Shown here: piece by piece, positions 27,169 through 38,500 of the stretch
Layout: each line of letters begins with the position of its first letter
Position numbering within the stretch: the stretch's first letter is position 1
Source: a virus
DNA: 64,000 nucleotides
Reading direction: 5' to 3' (one strand)
IMG/VR virus record: IMGVR_UViG_3300023184_000101
Location: 1-64,000 of that record
Notes under the pieces: generated by a model
Told to the model about the DNA's origin: nothing
Seen by the model: the letters and a program-made list of their open reading frames with translations, nothing else
Databases searched by the model: none
Translations under genes and position numbers: made by a program

Positions 27169-30100
27169 ATGGGTAGTCCATTAGATTTAGTTAATTCAGA
27201 CGCGTTTAGAAAGAAACTCATTACGAGAAACTTGACCCCTTATCTTAAGGCTCCCAATAGACCTACGCCTCCATTTAATACTGAATACATACAATCAGAT
27301 ACATCAGTTCAAGATAGTCCTGACCAACTAATTGACGAACCATCGTTCGCCAATAAATTATATCCATTGAATAAGTGGGGTAATGAAGGCGGGTATTTAC
27401 AAGCTCCAGACCCTGTTGGGAACACAAACACAAAATCAAATGAAGGGGAATATGGATTTCAAGATGCGAACATTTTAAGCGAAGCTGAACCTGAATCAAA
27501 AAATTGGAGAAAGATTAATGCCTTTGGTAACGGTAGTGAACAATTATATGATAGTGGAGAATTCGTTGGGAATTTAGAAACAATTGACGCCAATGGTAGT
27601 TCAAGATACTATAACAACCAACCATACCCCAACTTTAACCCGTCGACATACGGACCCGTTTCAATCTTATTAACACCAGACCCACAAGGTAGTAATGGTT
27701 TATTAAGTTCTGATTCATATCTTGCTCGTTTAGGTGCATCAAGATTAAGAAAAGGTTTTGAAGAAAGAATTGCAACAGGAATATATCAACAAACTGTAGG
27801 TAGAGCCAACGCATTTAATGTAAGAAGTGGTACAGATGTTTTAAATTTAGTAACAGGTAGAGTTCCTTTAATTGAACCTAACTACACTATTACAATGCCG
27901 TCTAACCCAATACTTGCGGCAACCGACTTTGCTTTAAGACTTGCGGGCAGTACTATCCCAACATCTACAATCCCTGGTTCATACTTCGATGCTAGTATCA
28001 ATTCAGGTCAACCAACAACAATACAACAATTAAGTTCTGCGTTCCTTAAAACATCTGTTGGTAAATCATTCAGTAGACTATTGGGTGGTGATAAAACAGG
28101 TTCACAGTTATTCTTAAACAATACAGGTGGCGGTCAAAAGTCGAGACTATTCGGTAACATTGACTATAACAAGTATAAGCCGAGTTACGACAGAACTTTA
28201 TTTGATAGAGTTGCTGGAGCTTTAGTAGGTTCTACAACCGACAACAGTAATTTTTATGTTGGCTCAAGAACATCAGACCCATCAAGAGTATTCTCACCGG
28301 GTGGTGATATACCGGTAAATCAGTTTGGACAAGAGGTTCAATCACCTGTTTATGGTCCAAACGAACTTGCGGCATTATATGAGGGTCCTGATAAGGAAAG
28401 TAAACTTGGTGCTAACGGACCTACCTATGGTAATGGTGGTGGTGTTGAAGGTGGATTCACATGGGTTTCACCAAAATATAAGGGCAACGCTGGTAAGTAT
28501 GTTGGTATAGGTGGGGAAATTATTAGACAGGACGAAGATTTCAAACCATCATCATACGACAAGACTGAATCAACAAATCAAACATATAGAGAAGGTTCAA
28601 TTCTTGATGATACCCAAAGATTAATTAATAGTCAACCAGCGGGCGGAAGAAGATTACAACACGTAGGTAATGCTATTGACCAAGTTAGTAAGGTCTTTCA
28701 TGATGGATATAAAGAGATTACAAAGGGTTCAAAAGTTCTTAAGTACATTGGTTCAATTGGACAAGAAGTAGGAACAGAGTACTGTCGTATCTTCACTAAA
28801 GACGTTCCTTATTTACAATACAATGACCTTCAAAAAAGAAATGGAATGACAACTGAAGGCAGAAAGTTTTCTTATTCGGTAATGGATAAGACATGGAACT
28901 TGAATATCTATCCAAACAAACAAGAGGGAGGTCAAGACTCTACAAATCTTATTGGTACAACCAATAACTCTTATGCCAAGAAATATATGTTTTCAATTGA
29001 GAATTTAGCTTGGAGAACATCTAATACTCCTGGTTTTTCTGTTTCAGATTTGGCGATATGTGAAAGAGGACCTAATGGTGGTAGAGTTATGTGGTTCCCT
29101 CCGTATGGTTTAACGTTTAGTGAGAACGTAAGTACTAACTGGAAAGATACTTCTTTCATAGGTAGACCCGAACCCATTTACACATACAACAATACAAATA
29201 GAACTGGAAGTTTAACTTGGAAAATAGTTGTAGACCATCCTTCGGTATTAAATCTATTGGTCGATAAAGTTCTTAAGAATGAAACCAACAGACCGAGAAT
29301 TGATAGTATTATTGACTCATTCTTTGCGGGATGCAGAACCTACGACTTATATGAGTTAGCCAAAAAATATTATACAATCAACCCTAACGATTTGTTTCAA
29401 TTACAACAAATGATTTCATCTAAAGAGATGACTAAGGAACAAATGACGTATGCGGTTGAAACAATCCAATCAGGTGCAAAATCAGGACCCAAAACGCAAC
29501 CTATCAGTCCAAGTAACACACCGGTTATAATACCAAACTCAACTAACATTGGGTTCTATTTTGATAATGATATACCTAAAAAAGGTGACAATGTTCCAAA
29601 CTTTACTTCAGAATATGCGGCATACAGTGGCAACGTATTAAGTGGAAGTTATACAAAACAAGACACTGCTGCGTTAACTCAATCGTTCTTCAAATCGGTA
29701 GTTGAACCAAACTACAATCAAATTCAAAAACTGTGTGAAGAAATTGGAAAAGCTTTAAAAAACAATGATGGAACTGTCTCAATATCGATTGACTCTAGTT
29801 GTTCTGCTCCTGCGACAGTTGCCTATAATGTAGAATTATCTAAGAGAAGAATTAATGCTGCAATACAATATTTCACAACGAACCCAAATACTGCACCATA
29901 TTTCAACAGTTCACCAAGAAGGTTGTTTCTTTTGTCAGGAACCGCTTCTGGTGAAACGGCAAGTGTCATGAAATATAATGACCAAGATAAAAAGTTTGAA
30001 AATGGTACAACAGTAAGTTGTACTGATGCTAACCCAAAAGCAAAAGGTGGGGACACATTAGCGGCTTCACATGAAATTTATACAACAACAGCCATGGCTT

Positions 30101-32217
30101 GTAGAAGAGCGTATATTAATGTAAACACATCAAAATTAACACAACCACCAGCTCAACCATCAGCATCGATAACACAACAACAACCACAACCAAACTTGGC
30201 TAATCAAATAGTTGGAACAGTTACACCTGTAACAACAACAGTTCAAAAAATTGAAGAGAAGTGGGTTGAGAAAGATAACATTACAAAGAGAGTGTTAAGG
30301 TCATTATTGTCTGAGTGTAATTACTTTGAGGCAATTAAAGAAGAAACCCCAATGGTTTATGATAACTTGAAAGATAAATTGAAGTTTTTTCAACCGGCAT
30401 TCCACTCAATGACACCTGAAGGATTGAACACAAGATTGACTTTCCTTCAACAATGCATGAGACCTGGAGACACTATTCCAACAATTAAAACAGTAGGTCA
30501 AACAAACGAACTTCAATATAATAATGCGACTAATACAGCGTTTGGTGCACCACCTGTTTTAGTATTAAGGGTTGGTGATTTCTATAACACAAAAATAATT
30601 CCGGTATCGTTAGGACTTACCTATGAAGACTTAGACATTAATCCCGAAGGTATTGGTATTCAACCAATGATTGCTAACGTAACAATGACATTTAATTTTG
30701 TTGGAGGAAGTGGATTAAAAGAATCTGTTGATAAATTACAGAATGCATTAACTTTCAACTATTATGCTAATACTGAAATGTATGATGAAAGAGCCGACGC
30801 AACAGACTTGAGTTATAAAGTTGTTGATAAAGATTTCTTGAGTTCTATTGGAGCTCAACCACCAGCGGCAACTGTTAACCAAACACAAGACAACAACCCA
30901 CAAACTAATGAGGCGACTATTGGTGATATATTATCGACTTCAGGTACAACAGGAACAACAAGTTATCAAAAGTATATGGATAATCTTGTTGCACAAACCC
31001 AAACATATTTCCAAAACTATGTTAATAAGAGTAAAGAATGTGTTAAACAATATAACAACGCAATGTTACAGAATTTAACTTGTGATAGAAATTATACAAA
31101 AGGAATATTCTTGGTGGATACAAGTAAAGAAGTGCTTTTAATAGGAAAACCTAATAATGTCCAACAAGTTGTTAATAATGTTTTTGCGGATTATATTGTG
31201 AATATTGAAAGTACCGACTCAACTACTCAAGATAGGTTTATTAATTTTATGTCTAACAATAAAGGTTTTAGTCCTAAGGTAATTAGACAATTAACAATGA
31301 ACCTAAAAAACTTTGTTACTAATAAAACAAGTACATATCAAAACGCTGTGACTCAGTTAAGTCAAGAACTTGTTAATCAACAACAAACATATATTCAATA
31401 CCTTACAAGAGCAAATGTAATACCTTTATACAAATCAGGACCAACAACAGGTACGGATGGTTTACAAGAAAAGAACGGTAATGTTGTGATTTATGATATT
31501 AGTGGGACTGCGAATGTTTATAATAAAACAGAAGCGGCAGATACATTCACTGAGATTCAAAATGATATTAGAAAGATTGGACGTAATATTAGTGAATACT
31601 ATGGACTATTAATTACCGCCAGCACATTCAATTACAACTCGGTACCGTATACAGGTATTGGTTTATATGGTGATATTGCGGAACAAACCACTTACGAAAA
31701 GTACATAAAACGTGTTGTGTTTATACCATTTACTCAGGGTGATTTTGGACAAACTATTACAAATGGTGACGGAACTCCTCAAAACTATGCCTTTAGAAGA
31801 ATGTATATGATTTTATCACCAGAAATATTGGATGATAAAAAGTATCAAACCTTTAAAGACGCGATGATTAATAATATAATTAACAATAAGGATATTCTTG
31901 ATAATGGAAGTCAAGATGTTTCGGCACAATTTGATGCTTATTGGATTGGAGTTGCTAAACCACAATTTGCTAATGAAAACGCTGTAACAACTGCGTTCCT
32001 TGAAAATCTTGAAAAAGGTAAATTACAAAACTTTATAAAATATACACCATTCCCAACAAAGAAAAGATTATTCACGTTTGAAAAATCAACTTCTCCAACG
32101 GCAAGCCAAACTGAAGTAATCACAGGATTGGGAAGAGTGTTGGCTAACTCAGACAAAACAACTTGGAATAATCCAGATAAAACATTAGCATATGTTGCAA
32201 AATTAAAACTTAATTAA
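27169..32217 (+). CDS. Large baseplate/tail-tip protein with OmpA-like domain
   Basis: This 1682-residue protein begins with a low-complexity, Asn/Ser/Pro-rich part. A domain near residues 540-740 contains MWFPPYGLTFSENVS and GSLTWKIVVDHPSVLNLLVDK, repeated in general form near 1140-1210 (VLVLRVGDFYNTKIIPVSLG, GIQPMIANVTMTFNFVGGSG); both look like tube-type or baseplate initiator folds. Between them, at about 795-990, is an OmpA-like module: IGFYFDNDIP, a long helix, then VSISIDSSCSAPATVAYNVE and LSKRRINAAIQYF, the consensus of peptidoglycan-binding domains. It probably sits at the base of the tail (gp48/gp54 position). The stop overlaps the next start by TAATG. Confidence 0.7.
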   Translation: MGSPLDLVNSDAFRKKLITRNLTPYLKAPNRPTPPFNTEYIQSDTSVQDSPDQLIDEPSFANKLYPLNKWGNEGGYLQAPDPVGNTNTKSNEGEYGFQDANILSEAEPESKNWRKINAFGNGSEQLYDSGEFVGNLETIDANGSSRYYNNQPYPNFNPSTYGPVSILLTPDPQGSNGLLSSDSYLARLGASRLRKGFEERIATGIYQQTVGRANAFNVRSGTDVLNLVTGRVPLIEPNYTITMPSNPILAATDFALRLAGSTIPTSTIPGSYFDASINSGQPTTIQQLSSAFLKTSVGKSFSRLLGGDKTGSQLFLNNTGGGQKSRLFGNIDYNKYKPSYDRTLFDRVAGALVGSTTDNSNFYVGSRTSDPSRVFSPGGDIPVNQFGQEVQSPVYGPNELAALYEGPDKESKLGANGPTYGNGGGVEGGFTWVSPKYKGNAGKYVGIGGEIIRQDEDFKPSSYDKTESTNQTYREGSILDDTQRLINSQPAGGRRLQHVGNAIDQVSKVFHDGYKEITKGSKVLKYIGSIGQEVGTEYCRIFTKDVPYLQYNDLQKRNGMTTEGRKFSYSVMDKTWNLNIYPNKQEGGQDSTNLIGTTNNSYAKKYMFSIENLAWRTSNTPGFSVSDLAICERGPNGGRVMWFPPYGLTFSENVSTNWKDTSFIGRPEPIYTYNNTNRTGSLTWKIVVDHPSVLNLLVDKVLKNETNRPRIDSIIDSFFAGCRTYDLYELAKKYYTINPNDLFQLQQMISSKEMTKEQMTYAVETIQSGAKSGPKTQPISPSNTPVIIPNSTNIGFYFDNDIPKKGDNVPNFTSEYAAYSGNVLSGSYTKQDTAALTQSFFKSVVEPNYNQIQKLCEEIGKALKNNDGTVSISIDSSCSAPATVAYNVELSKRRINAAIQYFTTNPNTAPYFNSSPRRLFLLSGTASGETASVMKYNDQDKKFENGTTVSCTDANPKAKGGDTLAASHEIYTTTAMACRRAYINVNTSKLTQPPAQPSASITQQQPQPNLANQIVGTVTPVTTTVQKIEEKWVEKDNITKRVLRSLLSECNYFEAIKEETPMVYDNLKDKLKFFQPAFHSMTPEGLNTRLTFLQQCMRPGDTIPTIKTVGQTNELQYNNATNTAFGAPPVLVLRVGDFYNTKIIPVSLGLTYEDLDINPEGIGIQPMIANVTMTFNFVGGSGLKESVDKLQNALTFNYYANTEMYDERADATDLSYKVVDKDFLSSIGAQPPAATVNQTQDNNPQTNEATIGDILSTSGTTGTTSYQKYMDNLVAQTQTYFQNYVNKSKECVKQYNNAMLQNLTCDRNYTKGIFLVDTSKEVLLIGKPNNVQQVVNNVFADYIVNIESTDSTTQDRFINFMSNNKGFSPKVIRQLTMNLKNFVTNKTSTYQNAVTQLSQELVNQQQTYIQYLTRANVIPLYKSGPTTGTDGLQEKNGNVVIYDISGTANVYNKTEAADTFTEIQNDIRKIGRNISEYYGLLITASTFNYNSVPYTGIGLYGDIAEQTTYEKYIKRVVFIPFTQGDFGQTITNGDGTPQNYAFRRMYMILSPEILDDKKYQTFKDAMINNIINNKDILDNGSQDVSAQFDAYWIGVAKPQFANENAVTTAFLENLEKGKLQNFIKYTPFPTKKRLFTFEKSTSPTASQTEVITGLGRVLANSDKTTWNNPDKTLAYVAKLKLN

Positions 32218-32540
32218 TGGCATATCCGTATTATAATCGATATAGTGAATTCATCATTAATGGTGAACAAACTGTCGTGCCATTTGTTTATATTGCTCAA
32301 AAACCTACAGACCAAACATATATTTATAAAGTTGCTAGAAGTAGATTAGATAAAGTTTCCCAAGAATTTTATAACTCTCCATATTTCAGTTGGTTGATAT
32401 TACAAGCGAATCCTCAATTCGTTGGGTTAGAAGATAATATTTATGACGGTGCAGTATTGATTATTCCATTTCCGCTCATAGCTTCTTTACAGGATTATAA
32501 AGCGGCATTAGAAAATCATTTTTATTATTATGGCAGGTAA
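32217..32540 (+). CDS. Baseplate wedge protein, gp53-like with LysM-like fold
   Basis: The 107-residue protein includes YIYKVARSRLDKVSQEFY, YFSWLILQANPQFVGLED and GAVLIIPFPL. This is the layout of gp53/LysM-like baseplate proteins (RLDxIAxxFYG, WxIxxANP, iriP). In T4, gp53 is part of the baseplate wedge and, as here, is far shorter than its neighbours. It overlaps the next gene by 11 nt. Confidence 0.75.
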   Translation: MAYPYYNRYSEFIINGEQTVVPFVYIAQKPTDQTYIYKVARSRLDKVSQEFYNSPYFSWLILQANPQFVGLEDNIYDGAVLIIPFPLIASLQDYKAALENHFYYYGR

Positions 32541-35500
32541 CTTACAAGCTGACAACAGCGGAAACATATTGGTGGACTTTGACTATAATAATATTATTGT
32601 AGTTGACCCCAACAAAACGATAGATAGTTTTGGTAATGTCAAAGAAAGATTGGTTGACCATGAGAATTTGGTTATGTATGCCAATCTTGAGGCTGAAGTT
32701 GTGCCGAGAACAAAATTGTCGGTAGGAGGAAGTCCTGAAGATAGAATTAGAACAATATCAGTGGCTAAAATTAATTTTCTAAAGCCAACAAAAAACGCCT
32801 ACTTAGGAACTGGATATTATGACGAATTAACAGGAAAAAATTCAACCAAGTATGAAGGAGTTAATCAACCTAAACAAACGTTAACTCAAACCGCTGATGG
32901 TAAAGAAGCCTACAAGATTAATAGTGTTGCTGACCAAACAAATGTAATTGATACAGGATTACTTGGTATGACAAGTATTAGTATTAGAACAAGTACGTCA
33001 TTTATTCCAACCGTTTCAATCAGATTGGAAGACATTCAAGGAAGAGCGTTATTTCAATTAGGGAATAATTCTCCATACTCCGCTTTTTTTAATTTACCAT
33101 ATTGTCCTTTCTATTTGACACTTAAAGGATATTATGGACAAGCAATTAGATATCAATTAAATCTTGAAAAATTTTCAGCGTCGTTTAATCAAGCGGGTGG
33201 AAGTTATATTGTGGATTTAGAATTTAAAGGATACAAATTCAATATCTTAAATGAAATTTCTTTTGGTCATTTACTTGCGGCACCGCATATGTACTCCCAA
33301 AGATTTCAAATTACTCAATCTCCAACCGAAGGTCAAAATGCCAATGAACAAAAAGACGCGTCTTTAGCGGGTAAAACCGGTGCTGGAACTACAAGTACAA
33401 ATAATGTAACATCAGAAATAGTTGCGGAAAGAGGTTATCAAAAAGTTGCTGAACTTTATAGTGAATATAAAGCCAAAGGATTAGTTGCTAGGGATTTTCC
33501 AGAATTGACGGTTCAACAATTAATGAATAAGTTAGATAATTTTGAACAAGCCATTGTTAATTCTTATCAAAAAGCCAACGTTGAACCACTTACAAACATT
33601 CGAAATTATCAACAAAAACTTAAAGAGTATTTTGCAAATGTAAGAGGTGAAAATACTTCATGGTTCAATACATATTGTGATGTCAGACCGATTTATTTAA
33701 ATAATAAACCGGAGGTTGTTTATGCGTATAAAGCCAATTTAGACCAAGCGGCAATATCTGAGGCAAATACTAAACTATCTGATTTGGTTGCAAGATATAA
33801 TTTAGGATTAGCTGAAAACCCAACATTAGGAAAGGCCGGAACCTCACCAATTCCGAACCCAATTAAGTATGATGACTTTTTTAAAACGGTTGTGGGGAGT
33901 GATGTTGATTGGGTGGAAACAACAAGGTCACAAACCGGTATTATTGCACCCACAACTGGAGATACAGAATTGGTTAAAACTACGTTGTCAAAATTCTTTA
34001 AAGTGTCGTTTGAAACAGATATTAACTCTAATTTAGCCCTACCCGTGCCTAAAAAAATTGTGTTACCACAATTTATTGTTTTTGAGGGTGACAAACATTT
34101 TGACAAAAGTCTTGCCAATATGGAAACTTTGGCAAGTGCAAAACTTGCTGAGATTGAGGGTTTATTGTCGGCGGATTTGGCTAGAAAGATAGAGGACAAG
34201 GCAACGGGTTTAGGTTTTAAACCTACGGTAAGAAATATTATTGCGGTTTTAATGGCTTCTTCGGAAGCGTTTATTAGATTGTTAGATGATGTTCATACTA
34301 ATGCTTGGAATGTAAAATATGACCCGATTAGAAAAAATGCCATATTAGATAATCCATCATCAGCTCGAAGCTCTGATGGTAGAGATGATGTTAAAATATC
34401 TGCAGATGCACAACAATCAAACCAAGGGTTGTCCACGGCTCAAATACCGGTTTACCCGTGGCCTCAATTTTTTGTTGAAACACCTGAAGATAAAAAAGGA
34501 AGATTCCAATTAAAATATATTGCCGACCCGTCCGTTGTTAATTCAACAAAAGGTTATTTGTATGATAAATGGCCTGAGGTAGAATTTGTTGAGGAATACA
34601 TGAAAGGGTTAACACAAAAGTTTCAAAATCCATTAAGTCAGCCATCATTAGGTGCGGAGTCAAAAACAATAATAACTAACGTAAATGGAATTGAATTTCC
34701 AAATGCGGGAATTGCCTACGTAAACAAAGAAGAAATAAAGTTTTTTTATGAAATTTGGGAAAGACAATATCTTACATCTTTTTATTCAGGTTATGTCAGA
34801 ATATTGGGTAACAACAATGGAAGTGATGTGTTCAGTGATTATGCAATGTCTGCCGAATCTCAAAACATAAAATTAAGTTTAGGTGCGAGCTCACCATACT
34901 TAAATCTAAAACTGAAGAACTTAAATTTAAACTCTACCAATTATGTTAGTACGTTAGAAACAATTTCAAATCAGGGAACAGGTAGAGCTTATCAAGATTT
35001 TATTAGAGATTTTTATGTGACACCATATATTAAAACTTTGACCGAATCTCCGTTCTCAATCTTAAATTTAAATGAGACTGGCAAAATTCCGGAACAACCA
35101 ATAGTATCTGAAGCACTTCAACAAATTATAAAATCACCATACAACACTCCGATGTTATTGGACACTTATCCGTTTACAGATGGAAAGTGGTGTTTTAATA
35201 ATATGGATAACTCGGCCGCAAATACAAATGAGTTAGTCTATAATACAAACAAAACATATAAAATTTACTCAGAGAATAAGGTTATTGCGAACTTCGATAC
35301 TTTAACAGACTATACAACAAACAGACCTGTAACAAACTTTTCTTATTTGAATGTAAGTAATCCCTCAGACGGGCGTACCAATGGTAACTTAAATGAATTC
35401 TATAGAACTAGAATAACAACAGAATTCATACCAACGGAAGGTTATTGTTATTTTCCATCACCTGACACCACCTTTGAAATTAGAACAACAACCTCAATAT

Positions 35501-38500
35501 TGAATACACCGTATTTTGTAAATGCAATTCAGAACGGCGTGAATAATTCAAGAAAGTCGGACCCATATCCTTATGTTCAGGCGGCTTATTTGTTCATTAA
35601 TTCATTACCATTAGCGTCTACAAGAGAAAGATACAAAACATATTCACAAGGACAAACTAGTGAGTTGGATTATATTGCTTCAGTGTTTAAAAAATTTGGT
35701 GCAATACATAAAGTACCATATGCTTGGGTTTTAAAAATGGGTTCTATCTGGCATAGATATAAAAAGCATGTCGAAACAAACGTAGATATTTTGGATTCAT
35801 GTTGGAAAGAGTTTGATTATGCTGTTAACTACGACCCAATAACAAATGACGTAAACCATCAATATAGTTATGAAACTACTGTTCAAGGGATAAAACCCCC
35901 AACACAAAAAATTGTTTTACAAGATGAAACCTCAACAAGTATTAAAATACAGAGCGGTTTTTATCCTAAGTTAGTTAATGACTTCAACGTTTTTTATAAT
36001 GGATATGAATTATATCAAAATTATACTAACGAAGAAATACAGGCTAGTTTAAATAATGGAATGAAATTATTTTCATTAAAAGAAGGTTCTATTTCAGGTG
36101 TAAAACAAAAAACAAAAGACCTTATAGTTGAACCCTTTAGTGTGGTTATTCCACATTTAATTGATGATTCATCTAAAAATCAATCTGTTTGTGTGCCAGC
36201 AAATAATACTAAAGGTGGTGAGTATTATGTAATACCATCATATGGAACTACTTTGAGTCAAACAGCGGCACAGTGTGTTAATACAATAGGTAGTACCATA
36301 GTTGATTTAACATACAACCAATCAATGTATAATGGTAGTGTTAGATTATTATGGGCGGCACCAAACTATGGATATTTTGATTCATTATCAATTCGTAAAC
36401 CATCGCCAGATTCTTATTTAAATTATATTAATCCATTAAGTGCAATACAAGCTCCGATGAGATTATACTCGGGAGATACGTATTCTAAAATTGAAGAGAT
36501 TTTCTCTGTGTTTGATAAATCAATTCTGAATCAATTTGAACAAGAGTTTTTAAATTTTTGTAAACCAATTAATACATTAGACGCCGCATTATCAGTGGTC
36601 GGAATTGGACAAAGCCCAATTGACTTAAATGCTGGATTTAAAAACTTCCAATCGTTTATGAGGACCGCAATGACAGTTCCGGCACAAGCGGCCTCTGAAG
36701 ATAACGTACAATATTTTAAAAACACTATCAATAACCAAGCTCAAGTTTTTTGTTCAAACATAAAGAACTTCATGGAGTATGATGTTATTTTAAGAAATGG
36801 TAACCCTGGAAATTACAATAGAAGAATATTCGGTTCTTTCCTTGGTACCGCAACTGACCCAATTCCATACGAACCGTATGTTAAAAACAGTTTACCAACA
36901 TCAGGTGGCGGAATAACCTTGTCACAAAGTAAGGCAAAGTATCCACTTGAATGGGCGGCATTACAAACAAATATAGGGTTCTCAACAATCATCAATTTAG
37001 AATATACGGATAAAGGTTCTTATATTACAGACTTCTTTGTTGATAACAATATGTTATTTAGTGTACCAAACATCACATTATATTCTGAGTTAATAAAAGT
37101 ATACGCAACAAGAAAACTATTAAATCCAACAATAACAACAGGAAATTTTAAAACACAAATACAAAACTTTATTTCTGACGGTACTAACATACAAAACATA
37201 GTTTTAAACAAAACATTGGAATCACTTAGAAAAAATTTAGATGATTATTCCCAATTACCCGAGAGAACAATTCAATCAGTTATTGATGGACAACAATCTA
37301 AAGTTGAAAACTATGAAGTATTTAAAGCACTTAACGATAAGTGGGTTGCTGGTGGTGACTATAAAACAAAAACATTGTTTGAAGATATGATGTTCTTAGA
37401 CAGAGCATCAAGAAATATTGGAGATACAATTATTATTGACATATTTGACCTACAAACAATGTTGGGTAAAAATGCCTATAACGAGGCAATGAGTGTCTTC
37501 ACACTTATAAGTGGAATTTTAATTAAAAATAATTTTAATGTAATGCCTCTTCCGGCCTATGTTAACTTTTATAATGTACAAGATGTTTCTGGGATTAATA
37601 TACCACAAAAATCTGAAGGTTCACTTGAGTTTGCGAATAGTATGTGGGGGACTTATTTAAATGTTGACTATAGAAACTCAGGTCCAAAAATGGTTTGTTT
37701 CTATGCGGGTAAACCATCACAATATTTGGATTTACCAAAAGGTAATTTTAGATTTAGAGATGATAGTTTTGATATGAAAAGGGCATCTGAAAATCCATTA
37801 ATTGAGGACTTAAAAGATAAAAAAGATTATGGATTATCAAACAGATGTGTCGGGTTCAACGTAGAGATAGGGATAAGAAATCAAAATGTATTTAAAGATT
37901 TTTCAGTTTCACAAGAGGCGGGAAAGGCAACTTCTGAAACAATAAACGCTCAGTTAAATATGATTGACCAAGCTTCTGGTAGAAATGTTACAACTCAAAA
38001 TGTAAGTTTGTATAATTTGTATAAAAACAGAAGTTATAAATGTAGTGTAACTTGTTTGGGTAATGCAATGTTACAACCTACAATGTATTTTAATGTACAA
38101 CATGTACCAATGTTTAATGGGCCGTATTTAATTCAGGAGGTTACACACACCATAGCGGCGGGAACCTTTGAAACACAGTTTACAGGTGTAAGACAAGGTA
38201 TTTTTGATTTACCTGCAATTGATAATTTCTTACAGAGTATCAATAAAAATCTCTTAAGTAAAATTGAACAAGCGGTTCTTAATAAAAAAGACGCAACACC
38301 GGCGATTGGTGCAACAACAGACCAAGCTAAGGCTTCTAAAATCATACAAGAAGCTAAGAGTACTTTACAAGCTCAAAACGCTTGTAAGAACAAATTAAGT
38401 CCTATTTATACAGAACAAGGTTGGGAATCAGCAACAGCGAAATCAACACCACTTTCACCACAAGAATTTAAAGACGCTATCGTAAGTAAAACATCTGACT

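Noticed and set aside
33720-34199. Minus-strand open frame of 159 codons inside the hub gene
   Set aside because: It is covered by a long plus-strand gene with clear domain content and has no separate signals.
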